DNA of 64,000 nt. Origin: Pyrus communis (taxonomy: Eukaryota; Streptophyta; Magnoliopsida; Rosales; Rosaceae). The notes under the pieces are model-generated. The model had not been told where the DNA came from. It searched no databases and saw only the letters and a list, made by a program, of their open reading frames with translations. The stretch lies in contig NC_084811.1 of the NCBI RefSeq assembly GCF_963583255.1, positions 14,340,088-14,404,087 of the forward strand, read 5' to 3'. Below, piece by piece: positions 43,820 through 55,905 of the stretch. How positions within the stretch are numbered: the first letter of the stretch is position 1; each line of letters starts with the position of its first letter. A program made the position numbers and the translations under genes.

Positions 43820-44485
43820 AGTATGTTTTGTTTTTATAACTCCGAAAATCACATAAAAATTTGAAAAACATGTTTTAAAAAGCCTAAAAAGAGTGTTTTG
43901 AGTCGTTTTTGTGTGTTTGTGTCTTAGGGTACCTTCCAACATAATGATAAGGATTTGGTTTGTAATTGCATGACGGTTAAAAAAAGTTATAAACATAGAG
44001 AAAAGTTTGATTTACTCTTGGTTTATGCTTAGTTATGGTTATAATATATGACTTCACATGCAATCATAAAATAAAAATTCGTTTTTGTAACATGCTTGAA
44101 GGAAGAAACTCATAATAACGCTACATCCCTGTGAGACTCGAGCCATTAGTTTTAGTGTGTGTTGTTTTATAACTCCGAAAAGCACATAAAAATTTGAAAA
44201 ATTGTTTTGAAAAGCCTAAAAAGAGTGTTTTGAGTCGTTTTTGTGAGTTTGTGTCTTAGGATACCTTCCAACACAATGTTAAGGATTTGGTTTATAATTG
44301 CATGACGGTTAGAAAGAGTTATAAACATAGAGAAAAGTTTGATTTACTCTTGGTTTATGCTTAGTTATGGTTATAATATATGACTTCACATGCAATCATA
44401 AAAGAAAAATTCGTTTTTGTAACATGCTTGAAGGAAGAAACTCATAATAACGCTACATCCCTGTGAGACTCGAGCCATTACTTTG
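43820..44485. repeat. Tandem duplication of ~333 bp in element F
   Basis: The stretch with TATAACTCCGAAAA...CTACATCCCTGTGAGACTCG occurs twice, 333 bp apart (for example TCCGAAAA at 43841 and 44174), with small differences. A, B, C and J have one copy. Confidence 0.75.
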
Positions 44486-45773
44486 TTTGGAGAGTTATAA
44501 TCTGTGATTCTTTGTTTTCTAAAGTCGTTGCATGATCTCATTATTCCTTGCTTGGTTGCTACTTAGAATGCAATTGTATCATGATAGAACTAAATGCTAG
44601 AACTTATATCCGTTTCATTCAAAGCATGACATTGAATTGCATAACATATATCAAGATGAAGTTGTGTAGTTGCCACCATAGCCAAATAGCCTTACTTCCC
44701 ATATTTCGTATATATTAGTTTTAACCCTGTTGAGCCTCGTTTAGCCTATTTTCTTTGTTAACCACATCACCCCTTACCTAGCTTAGAGTAGGACTTTCCC
44801 ATACCCTTGTTCTTGAGTATAGTGGAGCATGACTTAGAAGGAATTCTTTTTGAGTGACATTATTACAGAAAACAAGTGTGGGGGAAGGGATTTTTGTGTG
44901 TATGTATGTGCCTAAATCTTAAAGGAGGCACGAAAAAAACAAAAAGAAAAAAAAATTGTGAAAGAAAAATAGAAGAAGAAAAGAAAGAAAAAGAGTGAAA
45001 ATAAGTGAGAATGGACTCACAAGTGTGATTGTTGAAGAAAGGGCCCAAAAAGTTTGAATATGGCCCTAAGTTTTGTGTGACTTCCCCTTGGGTGTTCAAA
45101 GTTGACTTCTGCGTTCCAAAGGGAATTCTAAGTGTCTAATTCAATACTTTGCTCACTATTGCTTAAAGAACGTTTGTTTTCCCTATACTTTCATTGTTAG
45201 CCAACTCCCCAAGCCCCATTACAACCTGTGACTTCTATCTTGAGTGTTATGTGTTTCAATTTGTGGAGTTTGAACTTGGTATGAGCTTATGGTGTCACTG
45301 GTTCTCACGTCTAAGTAGTAGCATTCCATTAATGAGATCATACCTAAACATGCTTATTAACTCCAGAAATTGCTCTCTTTATGATACATATATGTGAGTG
45401 TTCGTCTACATGTTTACATCAATCTCTCACATATAACTAGTGTAGGGTGTGTAGTCAGAAAATCTGTGTGAAAATAGAGTGCATTCTAATAAGGAATTGA
45501 GGAAATTCTCTAAGGCATGTTACAACATTCAAATCATGGTTTTAAAATGCTTAATTGTGAACTAGTATGTGGTGACTATGAGTAAGAATGTACTTAAGTG
45601 TAAAGATGGCTAAAATCTGTGGGAATAATGATTTTTAACTTGTCATGTGCATTGGAAATCCCTGAGACGATTGTTGGAAGGTTTAGGTTGTGTTTTACTT
45701 GTTTAGTGTCGTTTTGTTTGTTTTGTTTTTCTGTTTTGCTCGAGGACGAGCAAAAGATAAGTGTGGGGGAATT

Positions 45774-47627
45774 TGTTAGGAGCATATTTAGGCGACTTAC
45801 TTAGCTTGTTTTCGTGCATTCATATTGTTAATTCATAGTTGTTTTAGTAGTTTAAGCCATTTTCGTGTGTTTTTAGGTTCATATGGCTAAGGAAGCAAAA
45901 AGATGCATTTTGGAGCATTTTGGAGCAAAATTGGATTTGGAATGGATAGCTTATGTTTGGAGCAAAAGGAATGGACGAAATTGAAGGATTCCTAATCCAT
46001 TGCAGCCACATGCACCCATAATCATTCACACCTTGCAGCCACATGCATTCACTCTTCATAAATCAGCCACATGCACATTCAATCATTCACACCAAAACCT
46101 TGCACATGCAATCCCTTTAATTAATTCAACCTAGCTGTCATTGCACATGCATTCACTCTTTAACCCACATGCATTTCCACCCACATGCACTCTTCCATAT
46201 TCAGAAATTCATTCTTTCATTCATTCAGAAATTAATTCTTCCATACATTCAGAAATTCACCAAGCAACAAACCCCTTGTGCCGTGAGTTCCCTATCAATC
46301 CAAACACCATCCCTTCCATTTTCACCACTCCCCAAACCATTCACACCATCAAAACTCACCTTAGACCTTGTGCTACAACGAAGAGGAAGAGAAGAGTGCC
46401 TAAACGTTCATACAATTCAAGTTTGAGTTGTTGGAATGTTTAGGTGTTTCTTTGATTTCAATGTTTAAATTCAATTCTCTTTGTTTTGTACGTATGAGGA
46501 ATGGAAGAGAAGAGTGCCTAAACGTTCATACAATTCAAGTTTGAGTTGTTGGAATGTTTAGGTGTTTCTTTGATTTCAAAGTTATGAGGAACTAAACCCC
46601 CCCCTTGGCTAGGGGGGATTCGAAATATATGTTTATGCTTGCATTTTGATTTGATTACTTCTAATTGCGTTTCATAAGTTGTGGATTCAATTCGTTTAAC
46701 TGTTTGATTGATAACTTATTTATGTATGTTTATTGAGAGTGCACACTTAATTTTCATGCATGAATATGACGCTAGAATATAAGTGAGTTTCACCTAATAG
46801 TTACGAACTTATATTCACAAGTAGTGGAGGTTGCTTATAAACAATCGCGTTAAACGAATTCTTGGCATAAGTTTCATGCGTATTCCATAGTAACGAATGC
46901 CTCGTCAACACTTATAATTTTCATAGAGCGTAATGATTCTTGCTTGTATCTCTATTATGCAATCATGTAGAGGACTTGTGGGGAATGTTTTGGGTTGTCG
47001 TATGCAATCATCCAATTCAATAATGTTAGGAAGATTTGAAAGTTAATTTAAGCGGATCTAATTAACTTGGAGCATTGAGAATTCATAGTTTATTGAAATG
47101 CAATTGGAAATCATTTTATTATGCAAGTGTAACATGTATGGAGATGAACCCCTTAGCTATTCTATCATCCATTCATCCCATTTCATCAATTTCATATTTA
47201 CATTCAGGTTTTATTGCAATTTGTTCATTTAATTTAATTTCGTATAAACCTAAATCCCCCTTTACTTTAATGTCAAATTAGTTAGAAATCAATTTAGTTT
47301 GTGTTTTTAAGAGTCTTGAGTCAAGTTACAACTTAATTTCGTCCAAATTTGTGTTTATACTCAAAACTGCCCAGAAAGTGGTTTTTAGCCAGATTTGAGT
47401 GTATTTGTGCTGTTTTGAGTCTTTTAGTTTGTTTGAGTGTTTTAAAGTTTAGTTTCGCATTCCTTGAGTTTAGTTTAGTGTTTTAAACTTTATTTTACGT
47501 TTTTGAGTCAGTTTCCAAGTGATTTGCACTCCCTGCTAATCCCCGGTTAAGAACAATCCCTACTTATACATATACTACAATTTGACAAAAAGAGGGTTTA
47601 ATTTGTGCGCGTATAATTCTCGCATCA
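45774..47627 (+). repeat. 3' LTR of element F (1854 bp, type 2)
   Basis: Starts TGTTAGGAGCATATTTAGGCG, ends ATTCTCGCATCA. CACATGCATT-type motifs are in U3; I see no TATAAA at the usual place. Two hairpins near 46398-46443 and 46518-46563. Confidence 0.85.
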
Positions 47628-47973
47628 AAGGTCTTCATAGTGGCTAGAAAATACGGACGTTTATGATTAGGAAAGGTTACCAAAACGGGAAACCTAGGGT
47701 TACTTTCCTACTTCAAGTAGGAAACCTTGTTTGAGTAGGATTCCTCGTTTTGGTAGGAATTCATCATTGGAGTAGGAATTCGTCGTTTCTTCAAGTCTTC
47801 AACTCTTTCATTACTCTTTCGCTCCAAAATACTCCAATTTGCATCTTCTTGCACACTTTGGCCTTATAATCTGAAAATACACAAAAGTGGCCTTAAACAC
47901 TAAAATAACTAAGTAAACACAACATAAATGCACGAGAACAAGCTACTTAAGTCGCATGAATATGCTCCTATCA

Positions 47974-48420
47974 AGAAGATACTTCAAGGCTGCGTGGTCA
48001 GTGAAAACAATTACTTTAGTACCAATTAGATATGATCTAAACTTATCTAATGCAAATACAACCGCCAAAAGTTCTTTTTCAGTTGTAGAATAATTCAATT
48101 GAGCATCATTTAGGGTGCATGAAGCATAATAAATAACATGTGGCTGTTTGTTTTTCCTTTGGCCCAAAACAGCTCCAAGGGCATAATCCGATGCATCACA
48201 CATCAATTCAAAGGGAATGGACCGATCTGGTGGAGTGATGATTGGTGCCGTGGTGAGGACGTCCTTGAGATGGTTGAATGCTTTCTCACACGCCTCGTTG
48301 AACTCGAAAGATACTTCCTTTTGTAGGAGACAGCATAGGGGTTGTGCAATCTTGGAAAAGTCCTTGATAAATTGTCGATAGAATCCTGCATCACCAAGAA
48401 AAGAACGAACCTCCAAAATT
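47974..48420 (-). pseudogene. pol: pol fragment K: end of RT and RNase H
   Basis: The minus-strand frame starts at the LTR H junction with VRSFLGDAGFYRQFIKDFSKIA (first 20 residues of a common RT thumb motif), then the RNase H domain with its acidic residues in CDASD, TEKEL and FTDHAALKY. It is cut at KYLL by LTR G (TSD AGAAG) and continues at 41478. The catalytic RT palm, protease and gag are absent. The frame is joined directly to the LTR end at a CCAAAATTTGATG stretch that resembles the normal PBS-LTR junction, which suggests a deletion guided by short homology. Confidence 0.8.
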
Positions 48421-50230
48421 TGATGCGAAAATAGTTAAGCACACAAATTAACCCTCTTGTTGTCAAATTGTAGTAAGGATGCAAGTAGGGATCGTTCTAG
48501 ACCGGGGATTAGGAGGGCTTGCTAAAACCTCTAAACTGACTCAAAAACATAAAAACAAAGTTAAAAACGTTCACCAATACTCAAAGGACTCAAAACAGGT
48601 TCAAAAGACTCAAAACTGCCTAAAAACACTAAATAGGCAGTTTCTGATCTAAAACACAATTTTGGACGAATTTAAGGTTATGGTTTGATTCAAAACACTT
48701 TAAAACATAAACTAAACAGATTCTAAACACTCTAGAATAAGAAAGTAAAGGGGGGTTTTGATTTGACGAAATTTGAAATAACAAAACAAATTATCAAACT
48801 AGGCAGATTGTAAAACGAATTTGTTGAAAACAAGATGATGGATGGATTAGTTAGAGGTCCATTCTCCACACATGACACATTTATATATGAATCGATTTTC
48901 CAATTGCTTTTCATTAACTATGATGCTCAACACCCCAAGTTAGCCGTGGACAGCACTTTTCTAACTTTCAAGTTTTCCTTAAGTTATTGAATTGGATGGG
49001 AATGCGCATACAACAACTCAAAACATTCTCTAAAAGTCCCTTACGTGAAAAGCACAATAAAGGTACAATCAAAGATCATTAAGTTTAATGAAAACTATAA
49101 GTATTGACGAGGTAATTGTTACTATGAAAAGCACGAAACTCTTGCCAAGAATTCAATTAACGCGGTTGTGACTAGCAACCTTCACTACTCATGTTTATAA
49201 ACTTGTGACGATTAGGTGAAACTCGTTTATAAACTAGCATCGAGTTTATGCATGAAGACTAAGTATGCATCCCTAATCAACATACAAAAACAAGTTTTTA
49301 ATAAACAGATAATTGAATTGCAATCACAACTTACAAATCACAATTGGAAGAAATCAATTCATATTTCAAACATGTTCATGGCTTCAAACTTTCCCTTAAC
49401 TAATTAGGGGTTTAGCCACTCATGATTACAGCAAACTTAGGAAGTAATAGCAAAGTAAACATTGAAGACAAGAACGAAGTACACCTAAAACGCTCCAATC
49501 TGCAAGCATGAACCGTTTTAAGCTTCCTTCCTCTCCTAGTTGCTGCGGCACAAGGGTTTTGGTGGGTTTTTGAAGTTATGGATGATGTAGAATGATAGGT
49601 TTAAGGTTGGGATGGATGTAGGGGACGGCAAGGGATGTTTTTGGGCAGAAAATATGGAGAATGGTGAAGTATGGATGTGTGAGAGGGAAGGGAAGAATTT
49701 CTGGCGTGAATGGTGAATGAATGAATGTTTTGTGGCTGCAACAAGGAGGTTTATTAATAGGATTTCAGCAAATAAAACCCTAGGTTATTTAGGTAATCAG
49801 AAATTAAGTCAAAGACTCTAGAAATAGGAAAGAATCCTCCCCCTTGCACGGCAAGGAAGAGGAATGGTCTAAGGAAGTGCACGGCAAGGGTTGTTTTCAG
49901 AAATAAGTAAGTGTTTAATTCCCTAAATCAATTCTAAGAATCAGGAATTAAGTTAAATCCCTTTAGAATAGGTAATTGAAATCAGGAATTAAGGGAAAAA
50001 GGCTAAGTCTTGCGGCACAAGGGAGGAAAAGAAGGGGAAAGTGCAAAACTTGCAGATTTTGGGAGAAAAGGAATGTATAGGTTCGGCTAAGGCATTTAAG
50101 AAAGGGATTGTGACATAATCTTGCGGATTTTAGGAGAGAAGAGGAAGGTAAGGTGCGGCACATGTCTAGGGCTTCTAGAACATGTGATTTAGGCAACCAC
50201 ATTATATGGAAACTTGCATAATTGGAAACC

Positions 50231-52392
50231 TGATGCGAAAATTAACTTAACACACAAATTAACCCTCTTTTGACAATTGTAGCATATAAATAAGTAGGGA
50301 TCGTTCTTACACCGGGGATTAGGAGGGCTTGCTAAACACTCTAAACTGACTCAAATAAATAAAACTAACCTTTAAAACACTTAAACTCACTTAAAAAGAC
50401 TCAACACGTTCACAAAACTCAAAATAGGCTAAAAACACTCAAAACTGCCTTAAAAACACAATCTGGGCAGTTTTGAGCCTAAACACAAATTTGGACGAAA
50501 ATTGATTCTAACTTGACTCAAAACTCTTAAAGACACAATCTAAAACATATTTGGACCAATTAGACACTCTAAGACAATTGGGGATTTGGTTTTGGACGAA
50601 AATCAAACAAACAAAACGAATATGTAAAATAGGCAGATTTAGGCGAATTTGATAAAATTAAGTGGATGGTGAGATGGCTAGGAGGTTTTTCTCCACACAT
50701 GGCATACTTGCATACAAAATAATCTCCAGTTGCTTATTCGATGAATTTATGAACCTCAACACCCCAAGTTAATTAGGTACGCTTAAATTAACTCTCAGAT
50801 TTCCCTTAGGTCATTGAATTGAATGGAATTAGCGCATTGCAATCAAATTATTCCTTAAAAGTTTTCTATATGAAAGCGCATGATAGAAAGACAATCAAAG
50901 ATCATTAGGTTCTATGGAAATCATAGGTGTTGACGAGGCATTCGTAACTATGAAAGCGCATGATACTTATGCCAAGAATTTACTTAACATAATTGCGACC
51001 AACAATCTTAACTACTCATGGTTATGAGTTCCCAACGATTAGGTGAAGTTCCCTCATATCCTAGCATCATGTTTATGCATGCAAATCAAGCGTGCACTCT
51101 CAATTCATATACATAAACTAGTTTTAATTAAAATAGATAAGTAAATTGAATTCATCATTCATGAAATCACAACTGAAAGTAATCAAATCATCATGCAAAT
51201 ATAACCATGGTTTCGAATTTCCCCCCCTAGCCAAAGGGGGGATTAGTTCCTCACGCTTGCACAACAAAAAGCATTGAATTTAAACATTGAAATCATAAGA
51301 AAGAATACACCTAAATGCTCAGCAATTCCAAGATGGATTCGATGCACAGATTGGCTCCTCTTCCTCCTCCTTGCTGCGGCACAAAGTTTGGGTGATGGAA
51401 TTTGTGGTTTTGGGTGGTGTTTTCTTGTTTGGAGGGATGGAGGATGGTTGATTATGGTGGGGAAGGGTGCGGCAGAGATGTATGGATGTGTAGGGAGGTC
51501 TATGGAGGCTTAGAATGGAGAATGGAGGTGCGGCACAAGGGTTTTCTGTCTAGCATAAGGGGTCTACGAATTTGTGGCTGAAAATATGTTTATATAGTCC
51601 TAGGGTTTATTAGATTAGGGTTTACTTAACAGGTTTGGTGGATTAGGGCCCTAGAATTCGGCTAGGGTTAATCAAATCCACTTAGGAGGAGGTTTTGGCC
51701 CACCTAGTTTTATAAACTGATTTGTGTACCCAAATCCACAAGGATTAGGCCTTGGAATTCAGAATCCCAAAGGGATTGGGCCTAGGGAGGTGCGGCTGAC
51801 TTAGGGGAGAGGGTTGCTTGGCTTGCAAGGCAAGCCAAAGCCTTCTAGAATAGATTGGGTCGCCACTTTTCTAGGGCTTATAGAAAGAATAGGTTTTGTG
51901 GCAGATTTGGGCCTTCTAGAATAGGATGCTTCTAGAAATAGGTTCTAGAATGATCCATTTAAGTCCCCATGTAATTAGGAGTAAGATATGATAAGGTTTG
52001 GATAGGATAAGATGAGATAAGGTTTGGATAATGTTTTGGATAATTGGATAAGGTTGGATAAGGTTGGATAATGTTTTGATAATGTTTTGGATAAGGTTTC
52101 CTCTTTTGAGCTCCTTCCTTATCCACTTTGTCCATAGCTTAGTTCCTTCCTCTTCTTATCACATTTCCAACTTCTTGAAGTCCAAATTCGTCCATCCATG
52201 TTAGCCCACATGCAAGCTCACCACCTAGTGTCCAAAATAGCTCCAAAATGCACCAAAATGCACTTTCTTGATACTTTAACCCATAGGACCTACAAACACA
52301 CGAAATTGAGTTGTAATACGACATTAACTAAGAAATAATAGCACAAATGCACAAGAATAAGCTAGTTAAGTCGCCTAAATATGCTCCTATCA
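50231..52392 (-). repeat. 3' LTR of element I (2162 bp, type 3)
   Basis: TGATGCGAAAATTAACTTAA to GCTCCTATCA. Minus-strand TATATAAAC at about 51588-51596. CTTCTAGAA-type repeats lie at 51840-51950 and GGATAAGGTT-type repeats at about 51985-52100. Confidence 0.9.
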
Positions 52393-52407
52393 AATTCCCC
52401 CACACTT
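52393..52407 (-). other. 3' polypurine tract of element I
   Basis: The minus strand reads TAAGTGTGGGGGAATT next to the LTR. Similar motifs at 53281-53292 and 54125-54142. Confidence 0.7.
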
Positions 52408-54278
52408 ATCTTTTGCTAGTCCTCAAGCAAAACAAATAAACAAAAGAAACAAAACATAACTCTAAACCTTCCAACGTTGCCTCAGGGATTTCCAATGAAT
52501 CATAACATGTTAAAGATCACTACTCACATAGATTTACGCAATCCTTACCCTCGAGCATACTTAATCATAGTCACCATTCACTAGCTCGCATTTAATCAAT
52601 TAAAACAACATTTTGAATGTAGTAACATGCCTTAGAGAATTCCCTCAATTCCTTACTAGATGTACTCTCAATTTTCACACAGATTTTCTAACTACACTCC
52701 CTACACTAGGTATATGTGAGAAGATTGATGAAAACATGTAGACGAACACTCACATATGTTATGACAAGGAAAGCACTTTCTGGAATTATTAACATGTATG
52801 TATATGATCTCATGAATGGAATGCTACTACCTAGACACGAGAACCAGGGATACCATATGCTCAAACCAATTTTAAACTCCACATATTGAAACACATAACA
52901 ATCAAGATAGAAGTCAAAGGGTTGTAACGGGGCTAAGGTATTGGTTAACAAGGAAAGGTAGAGGAAACAAACATTCTTAAAGCAATAGTGAGCAAAGTAA
53001 TGAATTAGGCACTTAGAATTCCCTTTAGAATGCAGAAGTCAACTTTGAATACCCAAGGGGAAGTCACACAAAACTTAGGGCCATATTCAAACTTTTTGGA
53101 CCCTTTCTTCAACAATCAACACTTGTGAGTTCTTTCTCACTTCTTTTCTTTATTTTCTTCTTTTTCACGATTTTTTTCTTTCTTTTTCTTTCGTTCTTTT
53201 TTTTTTTTCTTTTTCCTTTTTCCTTTCTTTTTCCCGTGCCCCTTTTAAGACTTTGGCACACACACACTCACAAAATCCTTTCCCCCACACTTGTTTTCTG
53301 CAAGAATGTCACTCAAAAGGAATTCCTTCTAAGTTATGCTCCCCTATACTTTAAGAACAAAGGTATGGAAAGTCCTATTCTAGGCTAGGTAAGGATGATG
53401 TGGTTAACAAGAAAATAGGCTAAATAAGGCTCAAAGGGGTTTAAACCTACAATACAAGTGACAAGGGTGGATTCGGCTGTTTGGCTATGGTGGTGACTAC
53501 TACAAAACTTCATCTTGTTATTTGTTATGCTAATCAATTTCATGCTTTGAATGAAACGGGTATGAGTTCTAGTATTTGGAACTATAGTGATGAAACGCAT
53601 TCTAAGTAGCAACCAAGCAAAGAATAATGAGATCATGCAACGACTTTAGAAAACAAGAATGCACAGATTAATAACTCTCCAAATAAACGTTTAGGCTCAA
53701 ATCTCTCAGGGATGTAGCGTTTGTTTGAGTTCCTTCCTTCAAGCATGTTACAAAAACTGATTTTATCCTTTGTGATTACATGTGAATTCGTAAACTATAA
53801 CTACAACCAAGCATAAACGAAAGAGCAAATCACACGTCCATCATTGTTGTAACTCTCTTTAACAGTCATGCATTAAAAACCAAATCCTCATCATTGTGTT
53901 GGAAGGTACCCTAAGACACAAACAAACACACAAAAACAACTCTTTTTGGCTTTTTCAAAACAATTTTTTAAATTTTTATGGTATTTTCGGATTTTTAAGT
54001 CAACACACTCTAAAACACTCTAAAATAGCTTAAAAACACTTAAAAACAGTGGGAAACAAGTTTAGATATGTTAGGTGGTACTACCCTACGAATTTCATGC
54101 AAAAATATCTCAAAACAGAATGTTACCCCCCCCCACACTTAAACTAAACATTGTCCTCAATGTTTTAGACACAATTGAACACAATACACATAACAAAAAG
54201 TAAGCAACAAAGGAAAGGGTTTAGGGACGCAAATCTGAGTGTGGAGCGATTCCCAAGTTTTTCCTTTGTTGATTGCAT
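52408..54278 (-). other. 3' non-coding internal region of element I
   Basis: No gene. Closest relative in the window is 17364-19077 of E. Pyrimidine tract at about 53125-53235. Confidence 0.7.
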
Positions 54279-54326
54279 GGGTTGCCTCCCACGAAGCGCT
54301 TGCTTTAACGTCTTGCAGCCGGACGA
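54279..54326 (-). other. Conserved GGGAGGCAACCCA block, element I
   Basis: Complete block on the minus strand: CCGGCTGCAAGACG, AAGCAAGCGCTTCG, GGGAGGCAACCC. It starts just after the stop codon of the gag remnant. Confidence 0.65.
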
Positions 54327-54335
54327 TGCTTCCCT

Positions 54336-55730
54336 TCAAACTTCCCTAGGTCCCACGGCATGGAATTGATCCTTGAATGGAAGGTGATACTTGAAGTGAA
54401 CCGGCATTGGTTTGAATTCTAGTGTAGGTGCCTGATTCATCAAAATCAGCAAGTTAGTATAAAATGTAATGGAATTTGAAGAAGATGACTTACTTGTTTT
54501 GTCCGACAAGAACTCAATGACAAACACCACTCCTTTGAAAGTTTCAGGGATATTGGACTTGGCCAGATTGCATGTGATGGTTATGACTTGTCCAATGTCA
54601 TCAAATTCAACTTCTTTGGGTTTTGTGGTTTCAAATATGTCCTCTTTGATGCCTTCTACATCTTCTCCAGCCACTACCTTCTCTTGAATCATTCGTCTTG
54701 GTGTACAAAGTCCTTTGAAGAATTCAACACCATCTAAAACTTGCTGTGTTGCACCAAGAATTGGAATAGCATTTTGCACCTTTGGGAAGGCTTCCACGAT
54801 GTCCTTTTTACTCTCTTCTTGGTTGGGAATCAAAAACCTGCTAGGAAAAGGGACATTGGGTGGAATAACATCAGAATAACATGAAATTGGGACGTCCTTA
54901 CTTGTGGTGGGTGGTTTATAGGGCTTAGGGGGCTGCGGCAAGGGTTGTTCTACCCTTGCCATGTGCATGTCTTCTTCCTCCTCCTCAATTAGCAGCTCCT
55001 CATCCACTTCTAGGCTATGTTTGGACATTTTTAGGTCAGCTCCAACCTCCATAGCACTTCCCAAAGTGATAGCATTATGGATTTCAAAATCTTCCTTCGA
55101 GTTTTCAATAGTTGAGTTGGAGAGTTCACTTTGCTCTTGAATTTGTTTCATGAACTCCATAATCTGCCCAATTTGCTCCTCCAATTTACCCAACTTCTTG
55201 TCTTGATTTTGTTCGTCCTGCATCAAAGAGGTTAGTAATTGAAAATTTTTATCATTATCCATGGACATACTTGAACTTGATTGGAATTGTTGTGGGGGAA
55301 TTTGTGGTGGCTGCATAGGTGTTGTATAGAACTCCTCATATGGTTGCCAATATGCTTCTTGTTGAGCCTCCTTGGCTTGATTTTGTGACCCATGCACCAA
55401 TGAATTTAATTCATTAAGAATTTGATTATAATCTATTGACGAACTTGAATTTAATTGAGCATATTGCATATGAAGTTGTGGTGGCTGCATAGGTCTTGAA
55501 TAGAACTCCTCATATGGCTGCCAATATGCTTCACGTTGAACTTGTTGAGCTTCCCACCACATAGAGTTTGAATGATCCCTCCAATCTCTTTGTGGACATT
55601 GATTGGCATGAAATCCTTGCCTATATGAAGCACCAAATGTAGGGACACTCTGCATTGTGGTCCTTTCGGCATACGGCGACAATTGAGAAGTAAGATTTGC
55701 CAATTGAGCTTGAATGCTAGCAAAATCCAT
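54336..55730 (-). CDS. Capsid-less gag/protease remnant of element I (464 aa)
   Basis: Intact frame from ATG at 55730, preceded by a TTTTAG|GTACTAG leader as in D. Residues 1-20 resemble the gag sequence around the zinc knuckle (LQTQLANLTSLVSQMAEG in D), but the knuckle is gone. A ~57-residue unit beginning EAYWQPYEEFY occurs twice (about residues 67-180). A KLEEQIGQIMEFM helix, the NAITLGSAMEV linker, and PNVPFPSRF follow. The unrelated-looking DDIGQVITITCNLAKSNIPE segment, the splice-like segment (54432-54493) and the APTLEFKPMPVHFKY end follow. No protease active site. Probably translated, given the age of the element; function unknown. Confidence 0.65.
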   Translation of the reverse strand: MDFASIQAQLANLTSQLSPYAERTTMQSVPTFGASYRQGFHANQCPQRDWRDHSNSMWWEAQQVQREAYWQPYEEFYSRPMQPPQLHMQYAQLNSSSSIDYNQILNELNSLVHGSQNQAKEAQQEAYWQPYEEFYTTPMQPPQIPPQQFQSSSSMSMDNDKNFQLLTSLMQDEQNQDKKLGKLEEQIGQIMEFMKQIQEQSELSNSTIENSKEDFEIHNAITLGSAMEVGADLKMSKHSLEVDEELLIEEEEEDMHMARVEQPLPQPPKPYKPPTTSKDVPISCYSDVIPPNVPFPSRFLIPNQEESKKDIVEAFPKVQNAIPILGATQQVLDGVEFFKGLCTPRRMIQEKVVAGEDVEGIKEDIFETTKPKEVEFDDIGQVITITCNLAKSNIPETFKGVVFVIEFLSDKTSKSSSSNSITFYTNLLILMNQAPTLEFKPMPVHFKYHLPFKDQFHAVGPREV

Positions 55731-55882
55731 ATCTTACTTCTCTAGTACCTAAAATCAAAGAAAGAGAACTAAATCAAATATCAAAAGTAACAACAAACAA
55801 AGAAAACAACACTAAGTTAGAAACTAAAACGAAAACAACTAAACCAAAAAGAAAAGAACCAAGGGATTAGCAAAGTTGCTAA

Positions 55883-55900
55883 TCCCCGGCAACGGCGCCA
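55883..55900 (-). other. PBS of element I (tRNA-Asp)
   Basis: TGGCGCCGTTGCCGGGGA on the minus strand, five bases from the 5' LTR; single copy. Confidence 0.85.
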
Positions 55901-55905
55901 AAATT

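Larger units (their letters stand above)
43438..47627 (+). mobile_element. Internally deleted element F (plus, 4190 bp)
   Basis: The perfect AAGGT TSD (43433-43437 and 47628-47632) shows both outer ends are original. The 5' LTR is reduced to about 148 bp (43438-43585) and runs directly into the 3' internal region; the rest of the LTR, PBS and all coding DNA are deleted. The internal region 43586-45773 has an 18-base G run (43698-43715), a ~333-bp tandem duplication (about 43820-44485) and purine motifs at 44873-44887 and 45758-45773. The 3' LTR 45774-47627 begins TGTTAGG rather than TGATAGG. Confidence 0.85.
41479..47973 (-). mobile_element. Solo LTR G (minus), split by element F
   Basis: 41479-43437 plus 47633-47973 form one minus-strand LTR (about 2.3 kb) running TGATGCGAAATAAATACGC to GCTCCTATCA. 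The AGAAG TSD is perfect (41474-41478 and 47974-47978). It inserted into the RNase H region of K, between KYLL and TKKEAKPRL. No internal sequence, so a solo LTR. TGCGGC-rich stretches lie at 42600-43330. Confidence 0.9.

Noticed and set aside
51274..51513. 79-codon frame in the LTRs of element I (also 56949-57188)
   Set aside because: Duplicated only because the LTRs are identical; no similarity to known proteins and no counterpart in related LTRs.
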